Below, piece by piece: positions 34,902-44,226 of a DNA stretch of 64,000 bases. The DNA comes from Planctomycetota bacterium. Lineage in GTDB: Bacteria > Planctomycetota > UBA1135. The position numbers were made by a program, and so were the translations under genes. The stretch covers positions 62,001-126,000 of the forward strand of contig QQUA01000009.1 of NCBI GenBank assembly GCA_008501825.1. The letters run 5' to 3'. The notes beneath the pieces are model-generated. The model searched no databases. It was not told the DNA's origin and was given only the letters and a program-made list of their open reading frames with translations. Every line of letters starts with the position of its first letter. Position 1 is the first letter of the stretch.

Positions 34902-35371
34902 GGGACGGGTCTCCAACGATTGAGGATTTGTTGCACCCAAGAAGCGGCCGCCTCTACGGCGGCGGCAACAGGCGGACTCAAAGTCAAGCGAAAGTCGTAC
35001 AGATCGTGAGCCTCAATGCCCAGAATCTTGAGGTGGCGATCGGCGGGTAGATGGGCTCCGGCGGCTCGACCCACCGCAAGGGCGGTGGCCAAATCCATAC
35101 CGTGGGAGTAAACCCCGCGACGAATCGGACAATCGTGCAAAGGAAAACTACTAATGGTTCCGGGAGACGCCCCGGTAACGGCGGCGTCGATCAACACCAC
35201 CCGGTCGAAGCCCTCCATACACTCCATCAATTCCAAGCCACCGTTGTAGTTTTCTTCGAGGACGATTTCGGGGTCTGAAGGCAGCCGCTCGCGAAGGCGT
35301 CGAACCACCTCCAGACCCACGGCATCGTCACCGAGCAAGGGATTACCCAAACCCAGGATGAGGATTTTCAT
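34889..35371 (-). CDS. [NiFe]-hydrogenase maturation protease (HyaD/HycI type)
   Basis: A 160-residue endopeptidase that removes the C-terminal tail of the hydrogenase large subunit after nickel insertion. Motifs: ILGLGNPLLGDDAVGLEV at the N-terminus with the nickel-sensing acidic residue in GDD, and VVLIDAAVTG with a conserved Asp, then a His in YSHGMDLATAL. It follows the large-subunit gene by an ATGA overlap, as expected since that subunit is its substrate. Confidence 0.93.
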   Translation of the reverse strand: MKILILGLGNPLLGDDAVGLEVVRRLRERLPSDPEIVLEENYNGGLELMECMEGFDRVVLIDAAVTGASPGTISSFPLHDCPIRRGVYSHGMDLATALAVGRAAGAHLPADRHLKILGIEAHDLYDFRLTLSPPVAAAVEAAASWVQQILNRWRPVPCLP

Positions 35372-36852
35372 GCCAGGTCCAGGTTTTGGCTAAGCACCTC
35401 CAGGACCTCACCATCCGGACGCCGCAGGCGGACTTCCAGCGGCATTTGTCCAGGCAGATTGTGAGTCGCACAAGCCATGCAGGGATCGTATGCCCGGAAC
35501 GCCATCTCAATGGTGTTCAACAATCCGTCGTCCACCACTTTTCCTTTCTGGATCAATCCCTTGGCTGCGTCCCGCACCGAAAGGTTGATGGGTGCGTAGT
35601 TATTGGTGGTGCCGACGATCAGGTTTACGCGGGTCAAAACGCCCCGTTCGTCGGTCCAGTAATGGTGAGTGAGCGTGCCGCGAGGCGCTTCCACGCAGCC
35701 GACACCTTCGGTCGGCGTTTCGGTAGGAAGCACCCGATACTCTTCACCGGTGATTTCAGGGTCGCGAGCCAGTTCCACCCATCGCTCCGTGGCGTACAAC
35801 AACTCAATCAAGCGCGCCCAATGGGTTGCCAGGGTGTGATGAACCGGTTTGCCTCCCAGAGTCTCGTAAAAACGTTCGTATTCGGCCTGGGCAAGCGGCG
35901 TAGCCATGCCGTCGGCCACATTTAAACGAGCCAAAGGCGTAGCCCGATAGATGCCCGAGTCGGGACCGTCTTCCAAACCACGCCAACCGACCTTCTTCAG
36001 GTACGGGAACTTCAGGTAGGACCACGGCTCCACGTGTTCGGCGACGTAGTCCAAATAATCGGAAGCCGGGTATTTGGCGAATTCCAAGCCGTTCGGGTCG
36101 ACCACCCGAATCAAACCGTCGTAGAAATTCACCTTGTTGTTTTCGTCCACTGTTCCCATGAAGTAGGTTTTGTGAACGAAGGCTTCGTTAAGAATCAATT
36201 CCACGTAGGTTGGATTGCCCAACACGATCTTGTGGAACAGATCCAGAGTAAAGCGGGCGAACTCGATCGCCTCCAAGCCTCGAGCTTCGATTTCCTGCCG
36301 CTGCTCCTCGTTCAAGCCGCGACTGACCCCGCCCGGCAAACCCCAATTGGGATGAACGCCGCGCCCCCCCATCAACTTGATCAGGTGGTGGCCGTCGCGC
36401 CGCATTTTCAACACTTTGGAAGCCACCTCCATACCCACCGCTTTGACCACTCCGAGGATGTTGCGCTCGGCGCGGGGAGCATCGGGCCCCAACACGAAAT
36501 CCGGGCCTCCCAAAGCGTAGAAGTGGGTAGTGTGATCGGTGGCGTAGAAGATGCTGTAAAGCAACTCCCTCAGTTTCTTCGCGGTCGGCGGCGGATCGAC
36601 GTGAAAGACCGCGTCCAAGGCTTTGGTGGCCGCCATGTGGTGCGCTTCCGGACAAACGCCGCAGATGCGCGCAGTTAAATTCGGCATGTCTTCCGCTTGC
36701 CGCCCTAAGCAAAAACGCTCGAATCCGCGCAGCTCAGGAACTTGCAAGAAGGCATTGTCGACTGCGCCTTCTTCATCCAGGAAGATGTCAATGCGACCAT
36801 GACCTTCCAGGCGCGTAATCGGATCGATGGTGACTTTACGGGTGGCGATCAT
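35368..36852 (-). CDS. mvhA: [NiFe]-hydrogenase large subunit, group 3c-like (MvhA)
   Basis: A 494-residue catalytic subunit that carries the Ni-Fe(CN)2CO centre and splits or forms H2 in the cytoplasm. The L1 motif is RICGVC (after LTA) and L2 is DPCMACATH; the 30 residues after the His (NLPGQMPLEV to NLDLA) are the tail removed by the protease next door. Front blocks TRLEGHGRIDIFLDEEG and VPELRGFERFC fit group 3 enzymes, and the adjoining MvhG, MvhD and HdrA genes assign group 3c. AGGAGG is six bases before the start, inside the end of mvhG, with a four-base overlap. Confidence 0.95.
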   Translation of the reverse strand: MIATRKVTIDPITRLEGHGRIDIFLDEEGAVDNAFLQVPELRGFERFCLGRQAEDMPNLTARICGVCPEAHHMAATKALDAVFHVDPPPTAKKLRELLYSIFYATDHTTHFYALGGPDFVLGPDAPRAERNILGVVKAVGMEVASKVLKMRRDGHHLIKLMGGRGVHPNWGLPGGVSRGLNEEQRQEIEARGLEAIEFARFTLDLFHKIVLGNPTYVELILNEAFVHKTYFMGTVDENNKVNFYDGLIRVVDPNGLEFAKYPASDYLDYVAEHVEPWSYLKFPYLKKVGWRGLEDGPDSGIYRATPLARLNVADGMATPLAQAEYERFYETLGGKPVHHTLATHWARLIELLYATERWVELARDPEITGEEYRVLPTETPTEGVGCVEAPRGTLTHHYWTDERGVLTRVNLIVGTTNNYAPINLSVRDAAKGLIQKGKVVDDGLLNTIEMAFRAYDPCMACATHNLPGQMPLEVRLRRPDGEVLEVLSQNLDLA

Positions 36853-37874
36853 ACCCCACCTCCTGGATGGGCGGCGGCCAAATCCGGTTTGGCCGAAACT
36901 TCTTTTTCACCGTTGGACAAGGGGCTGCGGCGCATCAGGCTTCCCGGCAAGGAGAAGCGGTAAAAGTTTCCCAAGGGATCGGGAATCCCGGTGCGAAGCG
37001 CTTGTTCGATTTCCTCAGGATCATTGCTTTCCAACACCGAGGCCAAAGCACTGATCATGCGAGCGCCGAAGTCTTCGACGCCGTCGTTGGGTCCGTAGCA
37101 GCCGATACAAGGAGAATTCACTTGCGGACAAAGAGCTCCGCACCCGGCTCGGGTCGCCACCCCGCAGCAAACCAATCCTTGTTCCAGCAAGCAGGTTTCC
37201 GGATCGGGAAGGATTTCCCAAGTTCGCTTGAAAGCGGGAATGGACTTCTCCGCTCTCACCCGTTTGCATTCGTCGCACACGGTCGTATTGGATCCGATCA
37301 CCGACCCCGGTTCCGGCAATTTGTTTTCCAACACTGCCACCAAGGTGTCCCAAATGCGCTCAGGCTCCGGCGGACAACCGGGCAGGAAGTAATCCACCTG
37401 AACCGTTTGCGCCAAAGTTCGCACCGTGTCGTAGAACAAGGGCAAGTGCAGGGTGCAGCCGTCGACTTCCGACTTGGTTTGGGGAACCACGCCGTCCGGA
37501 TTCACCGTGCTTGGCGAATCCAAATAAGAAGAGGCGAAGATCTCTTCCCGGTTGGTCAGATTGGCCAAACCGGGAATGCAACCTTCCCCGGCACAGGAAC
37601 CGAAGGCCACCAGCACTTTGGCTTTGCGCCGCATCAATTGGGCCATGTATTCCTGTTCGCTGGTACGAATGCTGCCATTGAACAAGCACAAGTCGATGGC
37701 GCCGTCCGCCATGGCTTCCACGTCGGAAACCTTGCCGTCGGCAATGCAGGGGCAAAACACCAAATCGAAGTGTTCGGCGACGTCGAGGATTTTTTCGTTG
37801 ATGCCGAGAATGGCAATCTCACAGCCGCCACAGGAAGCGGCCCAGTAAATGGCTAATTTTCCTTTGCCGCTCAT
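36849..37874 (-). CDS. mvhG: [NiFe]-hydrogenase small subunit (MvhG)
   Basis: A 341-residue FeS subunit that carries electrons from the Ni-Fe site to MvhD/HdrA. I start at the ATG at 37874 (MSGKGKLAIYWAAS), which overlaps the mvhD stop by ATGA; the longer frame runs through mvhD. The proximal-cluster ligands appear as SCGGCE near the N-terminus, then FGSCAGEGCIPG and FLPGCPPEPE. Further clusters are supplied by CDECKR, LVCCGVATRAGCGALCP and SPCIGCYGPNDG. Proteins of this set have three [4Fe-4S] clusters and no export signal; none is seen here. Confidence 0.94.
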   Translation of the reverse strand: MSGKGKLAIYWAASCGGCEIAILGINEKILDVAEHFDLVFCPCIADGKVSDVEAMADGAIDLCLFNGSIRTSEQEYMAQLMRRKAKVLVAFGSCAGEGCIPGLANLTNREEIFASSYLDSPSTVNPDGVVPQTKSEVDGCTLHLPLFYDTVRTLAQTVQVDYFLPGCPPEPERIWDTLVAVLENKLPEPGSVIGSNTTVCDECKRVRAEKSIPAFKRTWEILPDPETCLLEQGLVCCGVATRAGCGALCPQVNSPCIGCYGPNDGVEDFGARMISALASVLESNDPEEIEQALRTGIPDPLGNFYRFSLPGSLMRRSPLSNGEKEVSAKPDLAAAHPGGGV

Positions 37875-38368
37875 ACCGCCACCTCCGCGGCTTGCCGGTG
37901 CTCTTCGGCCAGTTCTTGCAAAGCATCGGCGGCACCCGGCTCTTCCCGCCAATGCTTCGGCCATTGCAAGGGTCCCAGTTTTTGAACGGTCTCCGCCATC
38001 TCGTCGATGGCTTGGGCCAACTGCGGACCCTCGGCGGCGGAAGCCCATTGCAGACGCAAGCGTACCGGCTCAACGCCCATGGAGGCCAATGTGTGGCGCA
38101 ACAAAGTGACCCGCCGCATGGCCTTGTAGTTTTGCTCCAAGTAGTGGCATTCGCCGGGATGGCAGCCGGCCAGCATCACGCCGTCGGCCCCCAAGGCAAA
38201 GGCTTTCATCACGAAGGCCGGATCCACCCGTCCGCTGCACATCACTCGAATGATGTGGACGTTGGCCGCATGCTTGCGGCGCGCCGAACCGGCGACGTCC
38301 GCCGCACGGTAGGAACACCAGTTACAGAAGAAACCCACGATGCGGGGTTCGAATTTCGTTTCACTCAT
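37871..38368 (-). CDS. mvhD: Hydrogenase/heterodisulfide reductase delta subunit (MvhD)
   Basis: A 165-residue [2Fe-2S] protein that bridges the hydrogenase and HdrA. It shows FFCNWCSYRAADVAGSAR, IRVMCSGRVDP and LAGCHPGECHY, the conserved cysteine pattern of MvhD. GGAGG precedes the ATG by nine bases. The last 40 residues (helical, Glu/Ala-rich) are longer than the core needs. Its presence shows that the hydrogenase delivers electrons to HdrA rather than to NAD or F420 directly. Confidence 0.94.
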   Translation of the reverse strand: MSETKFEPRIVGFFCNWCSYRAADVAGSARRKHAANVHIIRVMCSGRVDPAFVMKAFALGADGVMLAGCHPGECHYLEQNYKAMRRVTLLRHTLASMGVEPVRLRLQWASAAEGPQLAQAIDEMAETVQKLGPLQWPKHWREEPGAADALQELAEEHRQAAEVAV

Positions 38369-38383
38369 GGCAGCCGACCTCCT

Positions 38384-40393
38384 TTACAGCAAAACCGAAC
38401 CGACTGGTTCCGCTTCGCATTCCACATGGCGAAGCAAACCTTCGAGTTCAGCTTCGATTTGGTGATTGCCGAAGTGGGCGCCTTCGATGGCTTGCGCCGG
38501 ACAGGCGGCCACGCAAGTACCGCACCCCTTGCAAAGGGCGGTTTGAATTCGGCTGATGCCCTCCTCATCGATGTAGTCGATGGCGGCGAAGGGGCACAAG
38601 CCGTTGCAAATCCGGCAACCGGAACAACGTTCTTCCTGCACGGTGGCAACCACCGGTTCGATCATCACCGTGCCTTGTTGAATGGCTCCCTGAACTCGGG
38701 CGGCGGCAGCAGCGCCTTGCGCCACCGCAGCCGGTATGTCTTTTGGACCTTGGCAAGCTCCGGCCACGAAAATGCCGTCGGTCATGGTGGCCACCGGATC
38801 CAACTTGGGATGACGTTCCGTAAACCAGCCGGCCATGCTGCAGGAGATGCCGACTTTCAGTCCCAGTTCCTTGGCGTCAACGCGGGGTTCTAACGCCCCC
38901 ATCAACACCACCATGTCCACCGGAATGCGCCGTTGCCGTCCTAGCAAGGTGTCCTCGGCCTGAACGATCAACTTGCCTTTTTCTTGCGGCGTGCGGGCGA
39001 ATTCAGTGACCTCGCCAACCTTGCCGCGGATGAATTGCATGCCCTCGTCCAGCAAACGCTGATAAAACTCCTCATACTCCTTCTGGTTCGGACGCATGTC
39101 GATGTAGAAGGAGTACACCTCGGCTTGAGTTTTTTCGAGCACCAGGTGGCCGTACTTCAACGCTGCCATACAGCAAACCGCCGAGCAGTAGCTGTTGTGA
39201 TTGACGTCACGACTGCCCACACAATGGATGATGGCCACTGACTTGGGTTCGGTCACTCCGTCGCGCAACACGATCTTGCCTTCGGTCGGCCCGGAGGCAT
39301 TGCACATGCGCTCGAATTCCAAGTTGGTGAACACGTTGGCCAAACGGCCGTAACCGTAGCGCGGTATCTGACGGCAATCGAACAAGTCCCAGCCGGTGGC
39401 CAGGATTACGTTGCCAACTTCAACGTCGAGGATTTGCTCCTTCTGCTCGAAATCAATGGCTTTGGTCGGGCAGAAGATTTCGCATGCCTTGCACTTACCC
39501 CTTTCGAAATAGATGCAAGATTCGGTATCGATGACCGGCCAATTCGGAACGGCTTGCGGGAAGGGCCGGTAAATCGACTTGCGGGTTCCCAGGCCCACTT
39601 CGAACTCTTCATCCACTACTTTTTTCGGGCATTTCTCAATGCAAATGCCACAGCCGGTGCAATCGGCTTCGACCACGTAACGGGGACGGCGGCGGATTTT
39701 GGCCTGGAAGTTACCGACGAAGCCGTGCAACTCCTCGAGTTCCGACCAAGTCAGCAGAGTAATGTTTTCATGCTGCCCAACTTCCGACATGCGCGGAGTC
39801 AGGATGCAGGCCGAACAGTCCAAGGTCGGAAAAGTCTTGTCGAACTGGGCCATGTGGCCGCCGATGCTCGGCTCCTTTTCCACCAAGTAGACGTGATTGC
39901 CGGCATTGGCCAGTTCCAGGGCTGCCTGCAATCCGGCTATGCCGCCTCCGATCACCAAAGTGTTCGGATTCATCGGCACCGGCATCGGTTCCAAGGGCTC
40001 GTGGTGCTGCACCCGGCGCACCGCACCGGAAACCAGCGATTGCACCTTGCCGGTGGCCACTTCCTTGTCTTCGGTCACCCAGGAAACGTGTTCCCGGATG
40101 TTGACCATTTGCATCAGGTAGGGATTCAAGCCGGCGTTTTTGCAAGCTCGGCGGAACGTAGCTTCGTGCAGGTGCGGCGAGCAAGCCGCCACCACGATCC
40201 GATTCAACTGATGCTCCTTGATGTCCTCCTCGATGAGTTGCTGACCCAAGGAAGAACACATGAACGGGTAGTCCCGGGAGACGACGACCTTCTCCAACTG
40301 GAGGCCGGCCCATCGGGAAACCCGCTCGACATCGACCTTGGCGGCGATGTTGCTGCCGCAGTGACAGATATAGACACCTATGCGGGGGCTCAT
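38384..40393 (-). CDS. hdrA: HdrA-like FAD and multi-FeS protein (heterodisulfide reductase subunit A)
   Basis: A 669-residue protein with IGVYICHCGSNI at the N-terminus, an FAD-binding fold (IGGGIAGLQAALELA, near 148-162), the HdrA insert LDCSACILTP (192-200), ferredoxin-type clusters at 245-255 (CTGCGICIEKCP) and 293-308, and two C-terminal [4Fe-4S] sites at 590-601 (CSGCRICNGLCP) and 621-632 (CKGCGTCVAACP). In methanogens and some bacteria HdrA bifurcates electrons from H2 or formate, one pair to ferredoxin and one to a high-potential acceptor. It begins one base after the end of the membrane oxidoreductase gene and precedes mvhD by 15 bases. Confidence 0.93.
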   Translation of the reverse strand: MSPRIGVYICHCGSNIAAKVDVERVSRWAGLQLEKVVVSRDYPFMCSSLGQQLIEEDIKEHQLNRIVVAACSPHLHEATFRRACKNAGLNPYLMQMVNIREHVSWVTEDKEVATGKVQSLVSGAVRRVQHHEPLEPMPVPMNPNTLVIGGGIAGLQAALELANAGNHVYLVEKEPSIGGHMAQFDKTFPTLDCSACILTPRMSEVGQHENITLLTWSELEELHGFVGNFQAKIRRRPRYVVEADCTGCGICIEKCPKKVVDEEFEVGLGTRKSIYRPFPQAVPNWPVIDTESCIYFERGKCKACEIFCPTKAIDFEQKEQILDVEVGNVILATGWDLFDCRQIPRYGYGRLANVFTNLEFERMCNASGPTEGKIVLRDGVTEPKSVAIIHCVGSRDVNHNSYCSAVCCMAALKYGHLVLEKTQAEVYSFYIDMRPNQKEYEEFYQRLLDEGMQFIRGKVGEVTEFARTPQEKGKLIVQAEDTLLGRQRRIPVDMVVLMGALEPRVDAKELGLKVGISCSMAGWFTERHPKLDPVATMTDGIFVAGACQGPKDIPAAVAQGAAAAARVQGAIQQGTVMIEPVVATVQEERCSGCRICNGLCPFAAIDYIDEEGISRIQTALCKGCGTCVAACPAQAIEGAHFGNHQIEAELEGLLRHVECEAEPVGSVLL

Positions 40394-40394
40394 T

Positions 40395-42437
40395 TCACGG
40401 TCCCACGTTTAGGGCGGCCTTTTCGGTTTCGCCGGCGGTGGAAGGCTCCACCAAATCCGCGGAAGCGCCCACTTCCGCTGGGATCACCAAAGCTTGTGCG
40501 ACCAGCTCGGCAAGTTCGACAACTTGCAGGCGATCTTCCAAGCCCTTGGTCTTGACGGCGTCCCGGTACATGGTCAAGTCTTTGGGACAGGCCACTACGA
40601 AGTAGCGGACTCCCTCCAGGGCGGCGGCTTCCAGCACTCGTTGCTCACTGGGCCGGTCTTCGATGCCCGATTCATCCATCCAAATGCGCCCGCCACCGGC
40701 TCCGCAGCACAGAGCCCGGTCGCGGTTGCGCGGCATTTCCACCACCTGACAACCGATCGCTTGCAGCACTTGGCGCGGTGCTTCGTAAATGTCGTTGTAC
40801 CGCCCCAAATAACAAGGATCGTGGTAGGTCAATTTGTGTCCGAGAGGCGAACCGATCGGCAATCGCCCCTCTTTCAAGGCTTCCAGCAACCATTCGCTGA
40901 AGTGCAGGACTTCCGGAGTTTTCTCCCCGAAGTCGTATTCGTTGCGCAAGGTGTTATAGGTATGAGGATCGCCGCACACGATGCGCTCGAAGCGAGCCTT
41001 GGCCAGAGCGGCGCCGTTTTTCTGCGCCAACATTTGGAACAAGCCTTCTTCTCCGACTCGGCGGACGTCGTTGCCTGAATTGCGTTCGCCGTCGTACAGG
41101 ATGCCGAAATCTTCCTTGGCTCGGTGGAAGACTTCAGCGGTGGCTTTGGTGGCTTCAGCTAGCGCCGGACTGTAAGCACTGTAATCGCCGAGGAACCAAA
41201 GCGTCTTGACCGCTTTCTTGCGGGCGTCCGGAATCTTGAAATCCAAGGCTTTGGTCCAACGAGCACGCTTTCGCTCGGATTCGCCGAAGGAATTCCCGTA
41301 ACGCCGCAATTTGTTCAATGCGGTCATCAGTTGTTCGTCGTCATGCCCTTCGGCCAAAAGCCGCCGGCGCATGTCCACGATTTCGGGCAGGTGCTGAATG
41401 AACAACGGGCACTCCTGATCGCAGGCAAAGCAGGTCGTGCATGCCCAAAGTCCGGATTCAGACAGAACTCGATCCGCCAAGCTTTCCGCCGCCGCTCCCC
41501 CTTCCATCGCCGCCCGCTTTCCTTGCCGTTCCAGTTCTTCCCGCAAACCCATGATCAGTTTTTTCGGGGAAAGATCCTGGCCGGATTGGAACGCGGGGCA
41601 GACTTCCTGGCAGCGGCCGCATTGGGTGCAGGAATACCAATCCAACATCCACCTTCGCGGGAAATCGCGAACGTCTCCCGCCCCTTGCAGGCCGTCGCGA
41701 CTGACGGCTTCCGGGAGCCGGCCGCGGGCCTCTTGATTGCGCAGCAATACCGTGAACAGTGAAGTGACGACGTGGAAATGCTTGCCACGAGGCAGCAAAT
41801 TCAAGAAGACCAGCACGATACCGAGATGAATCCAATAGGCGAACTCTTCCCAAAAGTGTTGCGCTTCAAAGCTCAAGCCACCGAACCAAGCACCGATCGC
41901 CTTGGAAACCGGTTGCCATTGCGGATTGGGAGCCACTTCCCGTTCAATGCGCAAACCGTTGAGCACCAGCAAGCTGGCCATAATGGTGAAGATGAATGCC
42001 AACACCAAAACGCCTTCCCCTTGATGGCTTCCCTGGTATCGCTTCGGTTTCACCAAGACCCGCAGGTACAAGCCGTAAAGAACCGCGCCGGCCACCAAGA
42101 CCGCGACTAAATCTTGAGCCAGTAGCAAGGGCCCGAAGCTGCCGAAAAACGGCAACACGAAGTCGGGAAACAAACCTTCCAACAACGCGGCCAAGATCGT
42201 GGGCAAGAGAATCAGGAACCCCCAAAACAGCAGGAAGTGAGCTGTCCCAGGAGCCGGAAAGCGAAACAATCGCTTCTGGCCCAAAACGAACACCAGCACT
42301 GCTTTCCAGCGCTGGCCCCAATCGGCAGGTGGTGGCCCGGCACGCCCCAACTTCAACAGCGACAATCGCTGATAGCACTGGTATGCGAAACCGGCGAAGG
42401 CCACCAGTACCGCCAATAGGACCAACAGGGTTTTCAT
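40395..42437 (-). CDS. Membrane FeS oxidoreductase: NarI-like domain fused to HdrC/HdrB-like (CCG) domain
   Basis: A 680-residue protein. The first 230 residues contain about five or six transmembrane helices (MKTLLVLLAVLVAFAGF; FLLFWGFLILLPTILAALL; LLLAQDLVAVLVAGAVLYGL; VLVLAFIFTIMASLLVL; IHLGIVLVFLNLL) of a NarI-like haem b type. Then come CTQCGRCQEVCP and CTTCFACDQECP clusters, and two half-domains of the CCG type: the first with DPHTYN, the second with HDPCYLGRYND and LCCGAGGGRIW. This is the family proposed to link ETF to menaquinone (EMO, DUF224) in syntrophs. It lies 9 bases after etfA, which supports quinone coupling. His ligands for haem were not proven. Confidence 0.88.
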   Translation of the reverse strand: MKTLLVLLAVLVAFAGFAYQCYQRLSLLKLGRAGPPPADWGQRWKAVLVFVLGQKRLFRFPAPGTAHFLLFWGFLILLPTILAALLEGLFPDFVLPFFGSFGPLLLAQDLVAVLVAGAVLYGLYLRVLVKPKRYQGSHQGEGVLVLAFIFTIMASLLVLNGLRIEREVAPNPQWQPVSKAIGAWFGGLSFEAQHFWEEFAYWIHLGIVLVFLNLLPRGKHFHVVTSLFTVLLRNQEARGRLPEAVSRDGLQGAGDVRDFPRRWMLDWYSCTQCGRCQEVCPAFQSGQDLSPKKLIMGLREELERQGKRAAMEGGAAAESLADRVLSESGLWACTTCFACDQECPLFIQHLPEIVDMRRRLLAEGHDDEQLMTALNKLRRYGNSFGESERKRARWTKALDFKIPDARKKAVKTLWFLGDYSAYSPALAEATKATAEVFHRAKEDFGILYDGERNSGNDVRRVGEEGLFQMLAQKNGAALAKARFERIVCGDPHTYNTLRNEYDFGEKTPEVLHFSEWLLEALKEGRLPIGSPLGHKLTYHDPCYLGRYNDIYEAPRQVLQAIGCQVVEMPRNRDRALCCGAGGGRIWMDESGIEDRPSEQRVLEAAALEGVRYFVVACPKDLTMYRDAVKTKGLEDRLQVVELAELVAQALVIPAEVGASADLVEPSTAGETEKAALNVGP

Positions 42438-42446
42438 GTCTCCGGA

Positions 42447-43424
42447 TTAACTGGGAACCAGAAGTTTTTCCGTGAGTCTCGGCATCAACTCGAGCAAATC
42501 CACCGAAGCCCCGTAGTCGGCGGCTTCGAAAATGGGCGCTCCCTCGTCGGTGTTGACGGCGATGAACAACTCGGGCTTCTGAATTCCTTCCAAATGTTCA
42601 GGAGCCCCACTAATGCCAAGCGACAGGTAAAGACGTGGCTTGACTTGCTTGCCGGATTTGCCAACCAGGCGAGTGGTCGGCAACCAACCTTGGTCCACCA
42701 CCGGACGGGAAGCGCAGACTTCGCCGCCGAGTGCTTTGGCCAACTCGTTGGCCAGGACCAAGTTGTTTTCCTGCTGAATGCCGCGGCCAACGGCGACTAG
42801 AATCTCCTCTTTGGCGATGTCCACATCGCCGGCCTCGGGCTCCAAGAAACCGAGGAAGCGAATCTTTTCCGCGTCTGCATCCGGGGCCGGAACCGGGAAA
42901 GTACGGACCGGTACTTCCTTTTCAACTTTGCCTTCCTCGGCCTGAACGCCTCCCGGAATCATGCTGAGCACAAATCCCTGAGAGGGCAACGGGCCATCGG
43001 CGTAGACTTTGCCGCCGGCGAACAAGGAGCGATACTCCGCTTGAGCTTCCCCTTCCAGCACCTGATGGCAAGAACTGACTACGGGTAGTTGCAGATGCTC
43101 GGCCAAGAAGCCACACAAATCACTGCCGATGGTGGTTTGCCCCAAAATTACGGCACGGGGAGGTTCGGCGTCGAACAAAGCTTTTAAGGACCGGTTCCAA
43201 CTTCCCGGGTTGAAACCGGCCAAAGTTGGATCTTGCATGACCACGATTTCATCGGCTACGCCCAGTTGGCCGCCAAATGCCACTTCCTCGCCGGAAAGGC
43301 AAAGAGCTTGCAAACGAGTGCCGAAGGCATTGGCCAAACGCCGGCCCGCCGCCAACAGGGTGAAGCTGATTTCTTGGACTTCCCCGTTAAGGCTTTCAAT
43401 GATGACCCAAATGTTTCTTTCCAC
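42447..43424 (-). CDS. etfA: Electron transfer flavoprotein alpha subunit, hydrogenase-linked copy
   Basis: A 325-residue FAD-binding subunit. I start at the GTG at 43424 because AGGAG is six bases upstream, overlapping the end of etfB; the longer reading begins at a TTG with no site. The C-terminal FAD domain shows VGRGIQQENNLVLANELA, ASRPVVDQGW, VGKSGKQVKPRLYLSLGISG, then GAPEHLEG and APIFEAADYG. Where ordinary ETF has GAIQHLAG, this has GAPEHLEG, so its flavin may be tuned differently. It should pass electrons to the membrane protein next to it. Confidence 0.92.
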   Translation of the reverse strand: MERNIWVIIESLNGEVQEISFTLLAAGRRLANAFGTRLQALCLSGEEVAFGGQLGVADEIVVMQDPTLAGFNPGSWNRSLKALFDAEPPRAVILGQTTIGSDLCGFLAEHLQLPVVSSCHQVLEGEAQAEYRSLFAGGKVYADGPLPSQGFVLSMIPGGVQAEEGKVEKEVPVRTFPVPAPDADAEKIRFLGFLEPEAGDVDIAKEEILVAVGRGIQQENNLVLANELAKALGGEVCASRPVVDQGWLPTTRLVGKSGKQVKPRLYLSLGISGAPEHLEGIQKPELFIAVNTDEGAPIFEAADYGASVDLLELMPRLTEKLLVPS

Positions 43425-43434
43425 GATTGGCTCC

Positions 43435-44211
43435 TTAATGCTGGGCAACTAAGCCTTTTTCCTGGAGAAGATGGACCAAACCGGCGGCAACCTCTTCCGC
43501 GTCACCCTGCAACCATTCGGCGCGGGCCCCGGCTTCCGGTACCGACATGCGCCGAATCTCGGCGATGCCATGAGTGGGAGCGATCTCGCTCTCCCGATCT
43601 TCCAAAGTGGCCGATCGCATGGCTTCCATGACCAAATTGGTGACCACGTAACGGGGAGCCTGGTCGGCGGCTTGAATGCCCAACACCGCCGGCTTTTGAA
43701 GTTCCAATTCGGCCAGCAATCCTCCGGGAAACTCCTTGCGCACTTTGAGCTTTGCTCCGTCCGGCTCCACCCCGGTGATGTAACCGACGTATGGAATCCC
43801 AAGGCGGGCCGCAAGGAGGGCACCTAGGGAGCCATCCAAGTCGTCCAGAGCCTGGGTTCCGATCAGGATCCAATCGAAGGTGATTTCTTGAACCAGGGGA
43901 AGCAAGGCTTCCACTCCGGCATGGTTGCTCACCCCTTCTTCAAAGCCCTCTCCGCCGATTTTGATCACTCGATCGGCTCCTTTGGCCACGGCGGTGTACA
44001 GGGTGTCTTCGACATCCCCGCAATCAAAAGCTAGGACCGTTACCGATCCGCCAAATTTCTCCTTGAGCAGAATGGCCTGCTCCAAGGCGTGCTCATCCAA
44101 TTCACTTGGAATGAGCCGCATGAAAGTCCGATCCAACAAGCCGGTGTCTTCATCGATTTCCATCTCTTCTACCGGGTCCGGAACGAACTTCATCGGAACC
44201 AAGATGTCCAT
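43435..44211 (-). CDS. etfB: Electron transfer flavoprotein beta subunit, hydrogenase-linked copy
   Basis: A 258-residue partner of the adjacent alpha subunit: ILVPMKFVPDP at the start, LNDEH-like block IPSELDEHALEQAILLKE, FDWILIGTQALDDLDGSLGALLAARLG (AMP/FAD pocket) and PAVLGIQAADQAPRYV. The pocket has ALDDLDGS where the ordinary pair at 53664 has AVDRDQHG. AAGGAG lies five bases before the ATG. Electron-bifurcating ETFs bind a second FAD in this pocket; whether this copy does cannot be decided from sequence by eye. Confidence 0.92.
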   Translation of the reverse strand: MDILVPMKFVPDPVEEMEIDEDTGLLDRTFMRLIPSELDEHALEQAILLKEKFGGSVTVLAFDCGDVEDTLYTAVAKGADRVIKIGGEGFEEGVSNHAGVEALLPLVQEITFDWILIGTQALDDLDGSLGALLAARLGIPYVGYITGVEPDGAKLKVRKEFPGGLLAELELQKPAVLGIQAADQAPRYVVTNLVMEAMRSATLEDRESEIAPTHGIAEIRRMSVPEAGARAEWLQGDAEEVAAGLVHLLQEKGLVAQH

Positions 44212-44226
44212 GTCGTCTCCTTCGCT

